A stretch of 39,195 nt of DNA from Cyanophora paradoxa. Taxonomy: Eukaryota; Glaucocystophyceae; Cyanophorales; Cyanophoraceae. The notes beneath the pieces are model-generated. The model worked only from the letters and a program-made list of their open reading frames with translations. It did no database searches and was not told the origin of the DNA. The position numbers were made by a program, and so were the translations under genes. The stretch covers positions 1 through 39,195 of the forward strand of contig QPMI01000450.1 of assembly GCA_004431415.1 (NCBI GenBank). The letters are read 5' to 3'. Positions 1-7,313 of this stretch are shown in pieces. How positions within the stretch are numbered: position 1 is the first letter of the stretch; each line of letters begins with the position of its first letter.

Positions 1-1046
1 AGAAGCGCCTCGCCTTCTGGCAGGGAGACGGCCGCCTGCCCCTCACCCGCTTCATCATCACCCACTGCGTCGTCGACCACCACCTACCTCGTCGGCTCGG
101 AGACGGAGGGCGGCATGACGAGCGTGGCGGGCATCTGCGAGTACGTCTCGCGCACCGAGGGCCCGGACGCCTCCGCCGCCCTCGCCGCCAACATCGAGAA
201 CGGCGCGCTGGACGAGACCCTCGCCGGCTTCGGCTCCTGTGCCGCCCTACTCCTACAAGCTCGGCGGCGTCTGGCAGACCTACATCCGCGGCATCGTCCC
301 CAAGGCCCCGCTCTCCTCGGCGAGAGCCAGCCGGCGCTGGAGGCGATCGCGATCCCCGTCGCCCAGTTCAAGGACCCGGCGCCCGACGTCGGGCCCTTCC
401 CTCGTCAAGCCCCACACCAAGGGCAAGGGCAAGCGCACCCGCAACTCGGCGCCGGCCTTCCTCCCGCCCCAGCCCCCCGCCACGGCCCCCAGCAGCGCCC
501 CGGCCAGCAGCGCATCGACGAGATGCTGCCGCGCCAGGTCCGGCCCGCGTACCCCCGCCTTCCCTGTACCTCCCTCCCCTCGCCCCGTTCCTGATCCAAG
601 GGCAGGGTACCTCCGCCTCCCCCGCGAGCGCCGACGGCCCCAGCCCGTCCCCGGCCCCGGCGCCGTCCTCTCCGCGATCCAGGGCTTCGGGGCCCAGCAG
701 GAGGCCGAGCGGCAGGCCCTGGCGGCGCGCCTGGCGCGCGAGGCGGAGGAGCGGCGCCAGGCCGTCGGGCCCAGCGCCTCCAGCACACCCTCGCCTTCCG
801 CGCCGAGCTGGAGGCGGGCTTCCGCGCCGGCCAGATCTCCGGCGCGGAGGCCTCGGAGCGCTGGCGGGCGTTCGAGGCGGAGACGGCGGGGCTGTCGAAG
901 GCCTCGGCTCAGCTACCGGCGCGTGGCCGTCCCGCAGTCCTACGCGCGGCGGGCGACGCTGGAGGCCTCGCGCGCGGAGATCGACGCGGCGGAGGACGTG
1001 GCGGCGCGAGGAGGCCAGCCGAGCCTTCCGCCACCTCCACCACTGA
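1..1046 (+). pseudogene. Left-edge broken gene, partial, coiled-coil C-terminus
   Basis: I do not recognise this product. Good coding sequence is spread over all three plus frames: KRLAFWQGDGRLPLTRF at 3-80, then a segment from about 88 to 240 with MTSVAGICEYVSRTEG, then PYSYKLGGVWQTYIRG from about 241, later IDEMLPRQVRPAYP near 510-560, and an Ala/Glu/Arg-rich helical part (about 670-1046) containing ERQALAARLAREAEERRQ and ending FRHLHH-stop. It runs off the left edge, so the start is not seen. At least five frame changes are needed, and unlike later genes not all fall at G/C runs, so real decay is possible here. The coiled-coil end suggests a structural or scaffold-like protein, which is only inference. 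The next gene's promoter box follows directly. Confidence 0.45.
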
Positions 1047-1058
1047 GGCCCGAGGCGG

Positions 1059-1072
1059 TATTTTTTCTCAAC
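1059..1072 (+). promoter_or_regulatory. Viral promoter box
   Basis: TATTTTTTCTCAA lies 20 nt before the ATG at 1092 and matches the AT-rich box found before most viral genes in this window. Confidence 0.5.
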
Positions 1073-1091
1073 CCTTCCAATCGGTCTCGCG

Positions 1092-1276
1092 ATGGCCTCG
1101 CTGACAGCTACCCCGCATTACTCCTAGGAGCCCTCGCCGCGACCCTCACCTGGCTCCTCGGCGGCACCCCACGGCCTCGGCCGTCATCGGCGTGGGCTTC
1201 GGCTACGCCGCCAAGCCCTCTACGCCCCGGCTCCGTCTCGATGGCGACGGCCGGCATGCGCCCCGCGGGGCGTTAA
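1092..1276 (+). CDS. Small membrane protein, frameshifted
   Basis: ATG at 1092 follows a promoter box. The first frame stops after 11 codons, but the next frame continues with YPALLLGALAATLTWLLGG, a clear membrane span, and then TASAVIGVGFGYAAK in a further frame. I read this as one gene of about 61 codons, ending near 1276, with one or two missing bases (CCCC runs at about 1109 and 1167). No family is recognised. Small single-span proteins are common in this virus's left end. Confidence 0.4.
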
Positions 1277-1350
1277 CTCTCCCTTTTCAAAGTTCCATTC
1301 CCCCCTTTCCCTTTTCAAAGTTGCGACGTCCTTTTGAGTCCGTTGCATTT

Positions 1351-1360
1351 AAATTTTCTT
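1351..1360 (+). promoter_or_regulatory. Viral promoter box
   Basis: AAATTTTCTT lies 22 nt before the ATG at 1383. Confidence 0.5.
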
Positions 1361-1382
1361 CATCGTCTGTACACGTCTAAAC

Positions 1383-1876
1383 ATGCCCAACGCCGTAGAG
1401 AAGCTGTTGTGTACGGTGTTCAAATCGGACTCGCGCTGCAGCAAGATCGGCGAGGCTGCCAAGGGCGGGGCGGGGCGAAGGCCGGCGGCGGGCGGAGGGG
1501 CCTAAGATAAGGGGCGCGGACCCGGCGCCGCCGGCGCTAAAGTCGATTAAGGCTGCGGGCAAGGGCCGCGGCGTCGGGCCCCTGCCCTCGTGGCGATCGC
1601 CCCGGGCCAGCGCGAGGCGGCGCACGCGGCGACGGCGGCGCTGGCCTCGCAGCAGCAGAGGGAGGGGCGCCGCGCCTGAGCGCCGGCCTCTGGTCGCAGC
1701 CTGCGCCCGCGCGCGAGTACGGCGTCAGCGCTTACTTCGACGGCGCGAACGAGCTGAGCCGCCAGGAGATCTGGGCCTGGGAGGCGCGGCGCGCGGTCGA
1801 CGGGCACCTGCCGTTGCTCGTGGCGCTCGGCGGCTCGCTCCTCATGGTCTGGTACCTGCGCGGCTTCGCGATTTAG
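1383..1876 (+). CDS. C-terminally anchored membrane protein, frameshifted
   Basis: ATG at 1383 opens MPNAVEKLLCTVFKSDSRCS and a Gly/Ala/Lys-rich stretch. The frame breaks in the G-rich stretch around 1460-1500. The C-terminal third is clear in another frame: EYGVSAYFDGANELSRQEIW, then a span rich in Leu/Val/Gly (HLPLLVALGGSLLMVWYL) and a TAG at 1874-1876. I infer one tail-anchored protein of about 165 aa with two or three missing bases. No family is recognised. Confidence 0.45.
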
Positions 1877-1878
1877 AT

Positions 1879-1890
1879 AGATTTTCGAAG
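1879..1890 (+). promoter_or_regulatory. Viral promoter box
   Basis: AGATTTTCGAAG, 15 nt before the ATG at 1906. Confidence 0.45.
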
Positions 1891-1905
1891 CGCTAGCTAG
1901 TAGAG

Positions 1906-2232
1906 ATGAGCTGGCTCGACGCGCTGCTCACCAAGACCTTTGGGCCCAAGGGCGCGCCGCGGCTGCAGTTCGGTGAGCTCAACGCCGCGATCGGCGCCAC
2001 AGTCGAGATGAAGAACCGCGAGAACGTGCTGCGCGGCGACGGAGGCGCGTGGGCGGACATTGCGGCGGGCGCGCTGGGCTCCGCACTCACCGCACCGGGC
2101 AAGGCGGGCCGCGCGCTCACGGACGTGGCCGAGCGCTTCTGGCACTGGCTCAAGGTTGCCGTGGTCATCGCCGCAGCGGTTGTGGCGGGTCTCCTGGTGC
2201 TCGAGGCTCGCGCGCTATTTTCTAAACGCTAG
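1906..2232 (+). CDS. Small tail-anchored membrane protein (108 aa)
   Basis: The ORF is intact from the ATG at 1906. The first 80 residues are mixed and partly amphipathic (MSWLDALLTKTFGPKG start). Residues about 86-105 form one membrane span rich in Val and Ala (VAVVIAAAVVAGLLVLEA), followed by a short basic tail ending SKR. This architecture suits a small virion-membrane or host-membrane protein. No family is recognised. The promoter box of the next gene overlaps its last codons. Confidence 0.7.
   Translation: MSWLDALLTKTFGPKGAPRLQFGELNAAIGATVEMKNRENVLRGDGGAWADIAAGALGSALTAPGKAGRALTDVAERFWHWLKVAVVIAAAVVAGLLVLEARALFSKR
2216..2228 (+). promoter_or_regulatory. Viral promoter box overlapping an upstream gene end
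   Basis: TATTTTCTAAACG sits inside the last codons of the preceding gene and 20 nt before the ATG at 2249. Confidence 0.55.
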
Positions 2233-2248
2233 GTAAAGCGAGCGAACC

Positions 2249-2652
2249 ATGCCCCGCGGCGGCTCTTCCCCCCGTGTCTCCTTCGCTGAGAACGAAGTCG
2301 CCGCTACCCCCTGGAGCCCGGCGTCAAGCTGGAGCGCGCGAACGCAGTCTCCGTCAAGAAGGCCAAGCGCGCGCTGGTTCTAGAAGTCCCCAAGACCGCC
2401 TCGCAGTTCCTTCCCACGTCCGAGTACGACGGCACGGAAGATACGGAGAAGGTTGCATTCAACAAGCGCAAGACGTACAAGGCGATACGCGAGGGCCAGC
2501 TGCTGCCCACGGACGCGGTTCCCGGGCTGCCGGGCACCACGGCCGGCGAGCTGCTCGTGCGCAACCTGCGCCTGCAGTACGTCTCCCGCCTCCGCCGCTC
2601 CAAGGCCAAGAAGGCGCGCCTGGACTCGGGCGATAGCAGCTCTAGCTCGTAG
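2249..2652 (+). CDS. Basic unknown protein, one frameshift
   Basis: ATG at 2249 gives MPRGGSSPRVSFAENEVAATP and then breaks at the C5 run 2307-2311. Adding one C continues as LEPGVKLERANAVSVKKAKR through a Lys/Arg-rich region to a Ser-rich end (DSGDSSSSS) and TAG at 2650-2652, about 134 aa. The length of 404 nt, one short of a multiple of three, fits a single missing base. Its basic character suggests a DNA- or capsid-associated role, but no family is recognised. It converges with the next minus-strand gene, with 16 nt between the stops. Confidence 0.55.
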
Positions 2653-2668
2653 GGCTCTGTACTCAATA

Positions 2669-2953
2669 CTACCAGTTCCTGTTCCTATCCCAGAGCACGA
2701 CTCGGGTAAAGGGCACGGTCATAGCGAACATGAACTCGGCAAACTTGGAGAAGTTCATGAGGGTCCCTAGGCGCGGGTCCTCCCAGTAGATAGCTTCGCG
2801 CAGGGACTCGTAGATGCGCATGAGGGAGCGCTCGTTCTCGGTCGCGAAGGCGTCGGAGGGCTCGTCGGGATCCGGATCCGAGAGCTCCGAGTACTCGTCC
2901 GAGCTGCCAGCGCTCTCGACGCCTGCGGCCGGGTCGGGCGAGGGGTCAGCCAT
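2669..2953 (-). CDS. Unknown acidic protein (94 aa)
   Basis: The ORF is intact. The N-terminal half is acidic and Ser/Pro/Asp-rich (SDEYSELSDPDPDEPSD). The C-terminal half is hydrophobic and aromatic (MNFSKFAEFMFAMTVPF) and may pack against a membrane or the capsid. The box GATTTTCTAG (minus strand, 2972-2981) lies 18 nt before the ATG at 2953. No family is recognised. Confidence 0.6.
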   Translation of the reverse strand: MADPSPDPAAGVESAGSSDEYSELSDPDPDEPSDAFATENERSLMRIYESLREAIYWEDPRLGTLMNFSKFAEFMFAMTVPFTRVVLWDRNRNW

Positions 2954-2979
2954 TCTTTGCTGGTAGAAGGGCTAGAAAA

Positions 2980-3321
2980 TCACGGGCGCCGGTACTCCAT
3001 CGAGTCGCCGCGCCAGTACTTGTTGCCGGAGGCGAGCAGCTTCATCGGCTCGCCCGTCGAGTCGTGCGTCCAGGCCTCGCCCGTCCAGACGGCCGTGCCG
3101 CCGTCCTCTAGCTTGAGGCGGTGGCCCGCCTCGAGCCGATCGCCGTTGAGCATGCGGCCGGCCATGAGCGCCAGGTCCCACTCGGTGAGGCCGCGCTGCT
3201 CTTCGGGGGTGAGGCCGCGCTCGACGCGCTCGGGCTGGCGCGCCTCGCGCTCCATGCGGCTGAGGCCCACCAGGAAGAAGATCGGCAGCGCAAAGGCCAT
3301 GAGATCTAGCAGGGCCTCCAT
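2980..3321 (-). CDS. N-terminally anchored membrane protein (113 aa)
   Basis: The ORF is intact from the ATG at 3321. Residues 4-20 form one hydrophobic segment (LLDLMAFALPIFFLVGL), which is either a signal anchor or a signal peptide. The rest is soluble and charged, with Trp/Gly-containing motifs (AVWTGEAWTHD). Its stop partly overlaps the promoter box of the downstream minus-strand gene. No family is recognised. Confidence 0.6.
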   Translation of the reverse strand: MEALLDLMAFALPIFFLVGLSRMEREARQPERVERGLTPEEQRGLTEWDLALMAGRMLNGDRLEAGHRLKLEDGGTAVWTGEAWTHDSTGEPMKLLASGNKYWRGDSMEYRRP

Positions 3322-3330
3322 TGGGCAAGA

Positions 3331-3340
3331 CTTAGAAAAG
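3331..3340 (-). promoter_or_regulatory. Viral promoter box containing a stop codon
   Basis: On the minus strand this reads CTTTTCTAAG. Its TAA is the stop of the upstream minus gene (3332-3625), and the box lies about 9 nt before the ATG at 3321. Confidence 0.5.
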
Positions 3341-3625
3341 GTTCCGGGCCAGGCCCGAGAGCTGCGGGCCCAGGCGCCGGGCGGCGTAGTAGAGCGCGGC
3401 GGCCGCGGCGGCCAGGATCAGAAGGCGCGGCGGGCCGCGCGCGGGCTCCTCCAGGGTCAAGTCCACGGTCTCTGGCTCGCGGGCCGGCGTCGCCAGGATC
3501 TCGGGCTCGGAGCTAAGGGACTTGGGCCCGCGGCGGCGGCGCTGCTTGGGGGCGGAGGCGGCGGCGGCGGCGGAGAGAAGGTCCTCGGGCTCCTGCTTGA
3601 TACCTGCGCAGTCAGTAAAGTCCAT
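3332..3625 (-). CDS. Tail-anchored protein with SUMO-type motifs (97 aa)
   Basis: The ORF is intact from the ATG at 3625. In order: I9-K10-Q-E12, a match to the SUMO-acceptor consensus (hydrophobic-K-x-E); a basic cluster KQRRRRGPK at 27-35 resembling a nuclear localisation signal; V54-D-L-T-L-E-E60, the form of a SUMO-interacting motif; and a hydrophobic tail anchor at about 68-83. The box AATTTTCCG lies at 3641-3651 upstream. No family is recognised. A role at the nuclear membrane or in SUMO-dependent host interaction is inference from short motifs only. Confidence 0.6.
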   Translation of the reverse strand: MDFTDCAGIKQEPEDLLSAAAAASAPKQRRRRGPKSLSSEPEILATPAREPETVDLTLEEPARGPPRLLILAAAAAALYYAARRLGPQLSGLARNLF

Positions 3626-3689
3626 GCTTGCTGGGTACCTCGGAAAATTGTGGGAGGTGCCCGGCGGCTGCGAACGTAGGATGGGGGGA

Positions 3690-3761
3690 GAAGTGACGCG
3701 GACGCGAATACGTCATAGTCGAATACGTCATAGTCCAAAACCTGGACTCGGGACTCGGCCC
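3690..3761 (+). repeat. Outer inverted repeat, left arm (72 bp)
   Basis: By eye this is identical to the reverse complement of 5056-5127. It carries two direct copies of ATACGTCATAGTC, followed by CCAAAACCTGGACT and a G/C-rich end. It is part of a nested repeat system around a gene-free AT-rich core. Confidence 0.85.
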
Positions 3762-3787
3762 GGGCCCTGGGGAGGGGGGTACATGTT

Positions 3788-3826
3788 ATGTCCAAATGTC
3801 CAAATGTCCAAATGTCCAAATGTCCA
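3788..3826 (+). repeat. 8-bp tandem repeat (AAATGTCC)
   Basis: Five consecutive units of AAATGTCC (the first partial) lie between the outer and inner left repeat arms. Confidence 0.8.
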
Positions 3827-3828
3827 AT

Positions 3829-3902
3829 TGAAAGGTTGCGGAGGTTGCGGACGCGTCACAAATACGTCATAGTCGAATACGTCATAGTCCAAAACCTGGA
3901 CT
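3829..3902 (+). repeat. Inner inverted repeat, left arm (74 bp)
   Basis: Identical by eye to the reverse complement of 4182-4255. It contains GGTTGCGGAGGTTGCGGACG, then the same two ATACGTCATAGTC iterons as the outer arms. Confidence 0.85.
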
Positions 3903-4181
3903 TGGGACCTGGGCCCAGACTCTCGCCAAGTTTCAAATAATAATACTGTACCCCTGTTATCTGCAAGCTTATCTTATCGTTATCGTGTCACCTATCCTAT
4001 CCCGATCCTATCGCTATCCTTTCGCGATCGCTTGACTACACTATTGCATTCATTGCTTTTGAATGTAGTTAATGTCATAGCAACTTGAACATGATGTCAT
4101 GATGATTTCAAGTTAAATACCGGGGTACGGTGTTTTTGTTCAAGTCTCTTTTTTTACCGGCAGGGCCCGGGCCGAGTCCCG
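3903..4181. other. Candidate replication origin core (gene-free, AT-rich)
   Basis: This is the only clearly AT-rich, gene-free stretch inside the viral part, and it is enclosed by inverted iteron-bearing arms. It holds a CTATC/TTATC-rich tract (about 3970-4025) and a hairpin with perfect 8-bp arms AACTTGAA (4082-4089) and TTCAAGTT (4107-4114). HUH Rep proteins nick at hairpins beside iterons, and this window encodes two. The nick site itself is not identified. An alternative is the inside of a mobile element with terminal inverted repeats. Confidence 0.45.
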
Positions 4182-4255
4182 AGTCCAGGTTTTGGACTAT
4201 GACGTATTCGACTATGACGTATTTGTGACGCGTCCGCAACCTCCGCAACCTTTCA
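4182..4255 (-). repeat. Inner inverted repeat, right arm (74 bp)
   Basis: Reverse complement of 3829-3902. It ends just before the stop side of the minus-strand gene at 4313-4741. Confidence 0.85.
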
Positions 4256-4312
4256 GTTAATTAATTAAGCACTGGGCTAGCGCTAGGCTAGCTAGATATC
4301 GATACCAGCTAG

Positions 4313-4741
4313 CTAGCTCAGCTCTACCCTGCCCAAGTTGATGGTATCTAGCAGCGCCTGCTCCTCTAAGTCTGCACCGCCTCCTCCTAGCGCTAGCGCT
4401 AGCTCGATACCGCCTCCAGACTTGATCTCCCTTGGCTTCAGCCACCGAAGGGGCTCAGGCCACCTCCTCCTGGTGAAGCCGGTATCGTTGCGCTTGTCCA
4501 GCTTGAGGTAGCGGTAGGGCGCCGGCGCCGGCCAGTCGGGCCTGTGGCTGCTGGCCTCCTTGGCTATGTCCTTGGGCCTACGCGGAAGCAGGTCGGCCTT
4601 GGCCTTGGCCTTCTGCAGAGGGCCCAGCGCCTTGAACTTCGGTGCCTTCGTCGCCGGCAGGGCCTTCGGCTGAGGCTTCGGTGCCTTCTGCGCCTTCGTC
4701 TTCGGCTGCGGCTGCGGCTTTAGCTGCTTCGATTTCGGCAT
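4313..4741 (-). CDS. Lys/Pro-rich basic protein (142 aa)
   Basis: The ORF is intact from the ATG at 4741. The first 55 residues are a Lys/Pro/Ala/Gln repeat (KPQPQPKTKAQKAPKPQPK), typical of nucleic-acid-binding or core proteins. The middle is aromatic and basic (YRYLKLDKRNDTGFTRRRW), followed by a Gly/Leu-rich end. It overlaps the preceding gene (4578-4979) by about 160 bp in another frame. A box TTTTCTCATTT lies about 20 nt before its ATG, which supports independent expression. Fusion to the upstream ORF would need two missing bases or one extra base, unlike the other breaks here. No family is recognised. Confidence 0.5.
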   Translation of the reverse strand: MPKSKQLKPQPQPKTKAQKAPKPQPKALPATKAPKFKALGPLQKAKAKADLLPRRPKDIAKEASSHRPDWPAPAPYRYLKLDKRNDTGFTRRRWPEPLRWLKPREIKSGGGIELALALGGGGADLEEQALLDTINLGRVELS

Positions 4742-4979
4742 ACTTCTTGCTCATAAATGAGAAAAGCGCCTCGAAGTCGGCTTTTATCTCCTCCTTGGTC
4801 CAGGATGTCATCTGAGTCGGGTCACCTGAGAACGGCGCATCGAACGCCACGTGGAGCGATTTGCAGGCCTGAGCTATCATTGGCTCCGGCCAGGCCAGCT
4901 CGATCAGCTGAAGGTAGATACTGAGGGCCTTGTCGAGCTTGGCGCCCTGGGAGACTAGCTGGGAGATGGCGGGCTCCAT
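4578..4979 (-). CDS. Unknown helical protein with acidic tail (133 aa)
   Basis: The ORF is intact from the ATG at 4979, with the box CATTTTCTGAA (minus, 5008-5018) upstream. Residues 1-90 look alpha-helical (MEPAISQLVSQGAKLDKALS; TKEEIKADFEALFSFMSKKY). The last 45 are Ala/Glu/Gly-rich and overlap the start of the Lys/Pro-rich gene. The part inside the overlap may be out-of-frame reading, in which case the true end is uncertain. Confidence 0.5.
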   Translation of the reverse strand: MEPAISQLVSQGAKLDKALSIYLQLIELAWPEPMIAQACKSLHVAFDAPFSGDPTQMTSWTKEEIKADFEALFSFMSKKYAEIEAAKAAAAAEDEGAEGTEASAEGPAGDEGTEVQGAGPSAEGQGQGRPASA

Positions 4980-5055
4980 GGTACTGGATTAAGCAGCTAG
5001 CCGGGGTTCAGAAAATGGCGCCAAGTCCGAGCTTATTTTTTTACCGGCGGGGCCT

Positions 5056-5127
5056 GGGCCGAGTCCCGAGTCCAGGTTTTGGACTATGACGTATTCGACT
5101 ATGACGTATTCGCGTCCGCGTCACTTC
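5056..5127 (-). repeat. Outer inverted repeat, right arm (72 bp)
   Basis: Reverse complement of 3690-3761. With the inner arms it gives four copies of the iteron pair arranged two forward and two reverse. Confidence 0.85.
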
Positions 5128-5138
5128 CCCCCCCCTCT

Positions 5139-5158
5139 TCAGGTGAGCGCTCACCTGA
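5139..5158. promoter_or_regulatory. Perfect 20-bp palindrome, candidate operator
   Basis: TCAGGTGAGCGCTCACCTGA is a perfect palindrome whose half-sites contain the E-box CAGGTG. A further half-site CTCACCTGAA follows at 5161-5170. It lies 75 nt before the ATG at 5234, a gene that has no AT-rich viral box. Similar half-sites occur near 5541-5580 and 17211-17250. Confidence 0.5.
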
Positions 5159-5233
5159 CCCTCACCTGAACGGCCTCAAAACCGCAGCCGCGCCGCGCCC
5201 TCGCTCACACTTCACAGCCAAGAGAAATCAAGA

Positions 5234-5518
5234 ATGTGCGCCCCCAAGTACGAGACCTGCTGCCTGACCTTCGGCATCTTCGAGTACGAGGCCATGGACG
5301 AGGATCTCGACGAGAACGGCGAGATCTGCTTCAACTACTGCAGGCTGCTGCGCAACATCTCGCTGGAGTGCCGCAAGGGCGACTGCTTCCAGCACATCAT
5401 GCTCAATCCCGCCAAGAACGAGATCACCCTGTACGCCGTCGCCAGCCCCAGCGCCAGATTTAGACTCTCGAATATTCGCGTAGCCGTGATCGAGGCCCTC
5501 CCCTCCCCAGTGAGCTGA
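5234..5518 (+). CDS. Unknown Cys-containing protein (94 aa)
   Basis: The ORF is intact from the ATG at 5234. It has seven Cys residues (CCLTF near the start, CFNYC, LECRKGDC), an acidic patch (DEDLDENGE) and a beta-rich C-terminal part (NEITLYAVASPSARF). A compact Cys-stabilised or metal-binding fold is possible. No family is recognised. It lies between two groups of TCAGGTGA-type sites and lacks the AT-rich box, so it may be expressed at a different time (possibly early) from the capsid genes; that is inference. Confidence 0.6.
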   Translation: MCAPKYETCCLTFGIFEYEAMDEDLDENGEICFNYCRLLRNISLECRKGDCFQHIMLNPAKNEITLYAVASPSARFRLSNIRVAVIEALPSPVS

Positions 5519-5522
5519 ATTG

Positions 5523-5583
5523 AACACGTGTTTTACCTGAATCACCTGAGCGCTCACCCGAGGTCAGCCTGAAGTCAGGTGGG
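5523..5583. promoter_or_regulatory. Palindrome and half-site cluster
   Basis: Contains AACACGTGTT (a G-box palindrome) near 5523-5532, TCACCTGAGCGCTCACCCGA at 5542-5561 (an imperfect copy of the 5139 palindrome) and TCAGGT near 5575. It lies between the stop of the 94-aa gene and the promoter box of the next gene. Confidence 0.4.
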
Positions 5584-5591
5584 GCGGCCTT

Positions 5592-5604
5592 AAATATTTT
5601 CTAG
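5592..5604 (+). promoter_or_regulatory. Viral promoter box
   Basis: AATATTTTCTAG, 34 nt before the ATG at 5638. Confidence 0.55.
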
Positions 5605-5637
5605 CGCTAGGCTGATCGCACACTAAGCTCAGACAAC

Positions 5638-6420
5638 ATGGCCACCGTCCGCAACGCCACCGAGATCGACCCCGCCAAGCTCGCCTTCGAAATCGATGCC
5701 AACGGCCGCATCAAGGCCAAGTACGACGGCCTGCAGGGCCTCATGATGTACGCGCCGCCCATGGTCACGATCAACCCGTGCATCAACACCGAGCAAGGCA
5801 AGGCGTGGAGCGACGAGAAGAAGGCCTTCGTCATGGAAGAAAACGGCGGATTTTACACGCTGGACCTCACCGATCTCAGCGCCGTCGACGGCCAGACGAA
5901 CCCAGCCGCGGACGAGTTCCTCAAGCTGCTGGAGGCCCTGGACGCGAAATTCTGCGAGTTCGTGCAGCAGAACCAGGCCAAGCTCAAGGTCTCGCCCGGG
6001 CGCGCCCTCTCCAAGGATCAGATCTCGGTGCTGCAGACGCCCAGCGTGCGCATCAAGGTCGACAAGGAGTCGGGCCAGGCCTTCTACAAGTACCTCAACA
6101 TGCGCATCCGCACGCAGACGATGGCGGGCAAGCGCAAGACGATCCCAGTCGTCGACATGTCCAACTACCTCATCACCGAGCGCGCCACCATCGGCACCGG
6201 AGACCTGGTGGCGGCCCTCGTTAAAATCGACACCGCCTACGCCATCCCCGAGGGCAAGTTCGGCCTCAAGTGGTCCTTCCTCGCCGTGCAGCAGTGCAAG
6301 GTCGGCGCCTTTCGCTTCGCCGGCCGCACGCCCGAGCTGGCCTTCAAGCCCTACGACAACGAGGCCGATTTCGAGCCCTACCTAAACCCCGAGTCTATGT
6401 ACACCACCCCCATGCAGTAG
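5638..6420 (+). CDS. Putative ssDNA-binding (OB-fold-like) protein (260 aa)
   Basis: The ORF is intact from the ATG at 5638 and ends TAG at 6418-6420. The segment around 200-225 (DLVAALVKIDTAYAIPEGKF, then GLKWSF) resembles the 'GKFGxxW' stretch of nucleocytovirus OB-fold-like proteins such as the DUF5871 group, several of which are proposed ssDNA-binding proteins; this is recall without a search. No signal or membrane segment is seen. A replication role would suit a virus that has Rep proteins but no polymerase. It could also be a virion protein. Confidence 0.45.
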   Translation: MATVRNATEIDPAKLAFEIDANGRIKAKYDGLQGLMMYAPPMVTINPCINTEQGKAWSDEKKAFVMEENGGFYTLDLTDLSAVDGQTNPAADEFLKLLEALDAKFCEFVQQNQAKLKVSPGRALSKDQISVLQTPSVRIKVDKESGQAFYKYLNMRIRTQTMAGKRKTIPVVDMSNYLITERATIGTGDLVAALVKIDTAYAIPEGKFGLKWSFLAVQQCKVGAFRFAGRTPELAFKPYDNEADFEPYLNPESMYTTPMQ

Positions 6421-6474
6421 TTTAGACGAATAAATTGTAAATTCTCTGGTGCAATTGATTACAAGCGTTTACAA

Positions 6475-7278
6475 TCAGAGGCCGTTGAACTTGCCGCCCA
6501 CCGCCCTGGGCTCCGCCGCCGTCGAGGCCGCCGCCTCCGTCACCTCCTTCATCATCTCCGGGTTCGCGTTGGCCGCGTGCACCGCCAGCACCGTCTGCAC
6601 CAGGGCCATCCCCAGGCGCGCCTCGGGCCCCAGGGTCACGTAGCGCGAGTACTTAATCACCAGCTCCTCTAAGATCGGCTGCACCTGGTCCATGGAAGAG
6701 AGCGTCGCCTGCCCGAGCCCGTCTAACTTCAGGCCGATCGGATCGTACGCTTTGTTAAGGTGCTCCAGCGAGTGCATGCCCGCGATCAGAAAGAGGCGCG
6801 CCGCCTCCAGCGAACCCCGCGTGCTCAGCTCGCGCTGAATTTCCTCGTACTCTTCCTTCAGCTCGTCCAGCGGCGTGGCGAGGCTCAGCTTCTTCGTGGA
6901 CGTCAGCTCGCCCCCGAACGAGCGCCTGTACTGCGCGATCTGCCGCAGAACCTGCTTCTTCTCGTCCACGTCCACCTGCGCCTCGTCGCGCGGCCTCTCC
7001 TGCAGGTCGATCCCCAGCGCCTTTTTCACGCTCTGCTCCTTCTTCTTCGTCATTTCGATGTGCTCCTGCACGCTGAAGCTCGCGCCCTTGCTCGGCGCCG
7101 TCGGCGGCACCGTGGGCCCGTCGCCCGGTAGCGACGTCTTGTCGGCCTTCGGCGCCTTCTCGCCCTTTTCCTTGCCTTCCTTCGCGGGGCGGCCCTTCTT
7201 CCGAGGCTGCGGGATCCCCACCGGGTTCGGCCCGTCCACGGCCAGCGCGTCGAAGCCCAGCATCGCCGAGGGGTCCAT
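6475..7278 (-). CDS. DUF5767-like nucleocytovirus protein (267 aa)
   Basis: The ORF is intact from the ATG at 7278, with the box TTAGAAATTT (plus sense) at 7294-7303. The N-terminal 80 residues are Lys/Pro-rich and disordered (RKKGRPAKEGKEKGEKAPK). The C-terminal 150 are helical, with YDPIGLKLDGLGQATLSSM, a central LEELVIKYSRYV and GPEARLGMALVQTVLAVH. I recall the order 'P-G-L-L-D-G-W...EELYxKY...P-E-L-A' from DUF5767 proteins of phycodnaviruses and mimiviruses, thought to be virion components. It is the first gene of the minus-strand virion block. Confidence 0.55.
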   Translation of the reverse strand: MDPSAMLGFDALAVDGPNPVGIPQPRKKGRPAKEGKEKGEKAPKADKTSLPGDGPTVPPTAPSKGASFSVQEHIEMTKKKEQSVKKALGIDLQERPRDEAQVDVDEKKQVLRQIAQYRRSFGGELTSTKKLSLATPLDELKEEYEEIQRELSTRGSLEAARLFLIAGMHSLEHLNKAYDPIGLKLDGLGQATLSSMDQVQPILEELVIKYSRYVTLGPEARLGMALVQTVLAVHAANANPEMMKEVTEAAASTAAEPRAVGGKFNGL

Positions 7279-7293
7279 GGTTACGCTTGCCCC

Positions 7294-7303
7294 TTAGAAA
7301 TTT
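7294..7303 (-). promoter_or_regulatory. Viral promoter box
   Basis: AAATTTCTAA on the minus strand, 15 nt before the ATG at 7278. Confidence 0.5.
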
Positions 7304-7313
7304 CCTCGGATTT

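Noticed and set aside
4313-4979. Single gene interrupted by one frameshift
   Set aside because: Joining the two frames needs two missing bases or one extra base, unlike other breaks, and the downstream ORF has its own promoter-like box; kept as two overlapping genes.
3690-5127. CRISPR-like array from the ATACGTCATAGTC repeats
   Set aside because: Iterons are in adjacent pairs within inverted arms, without regular unique spacers, in a eukaryotic context.
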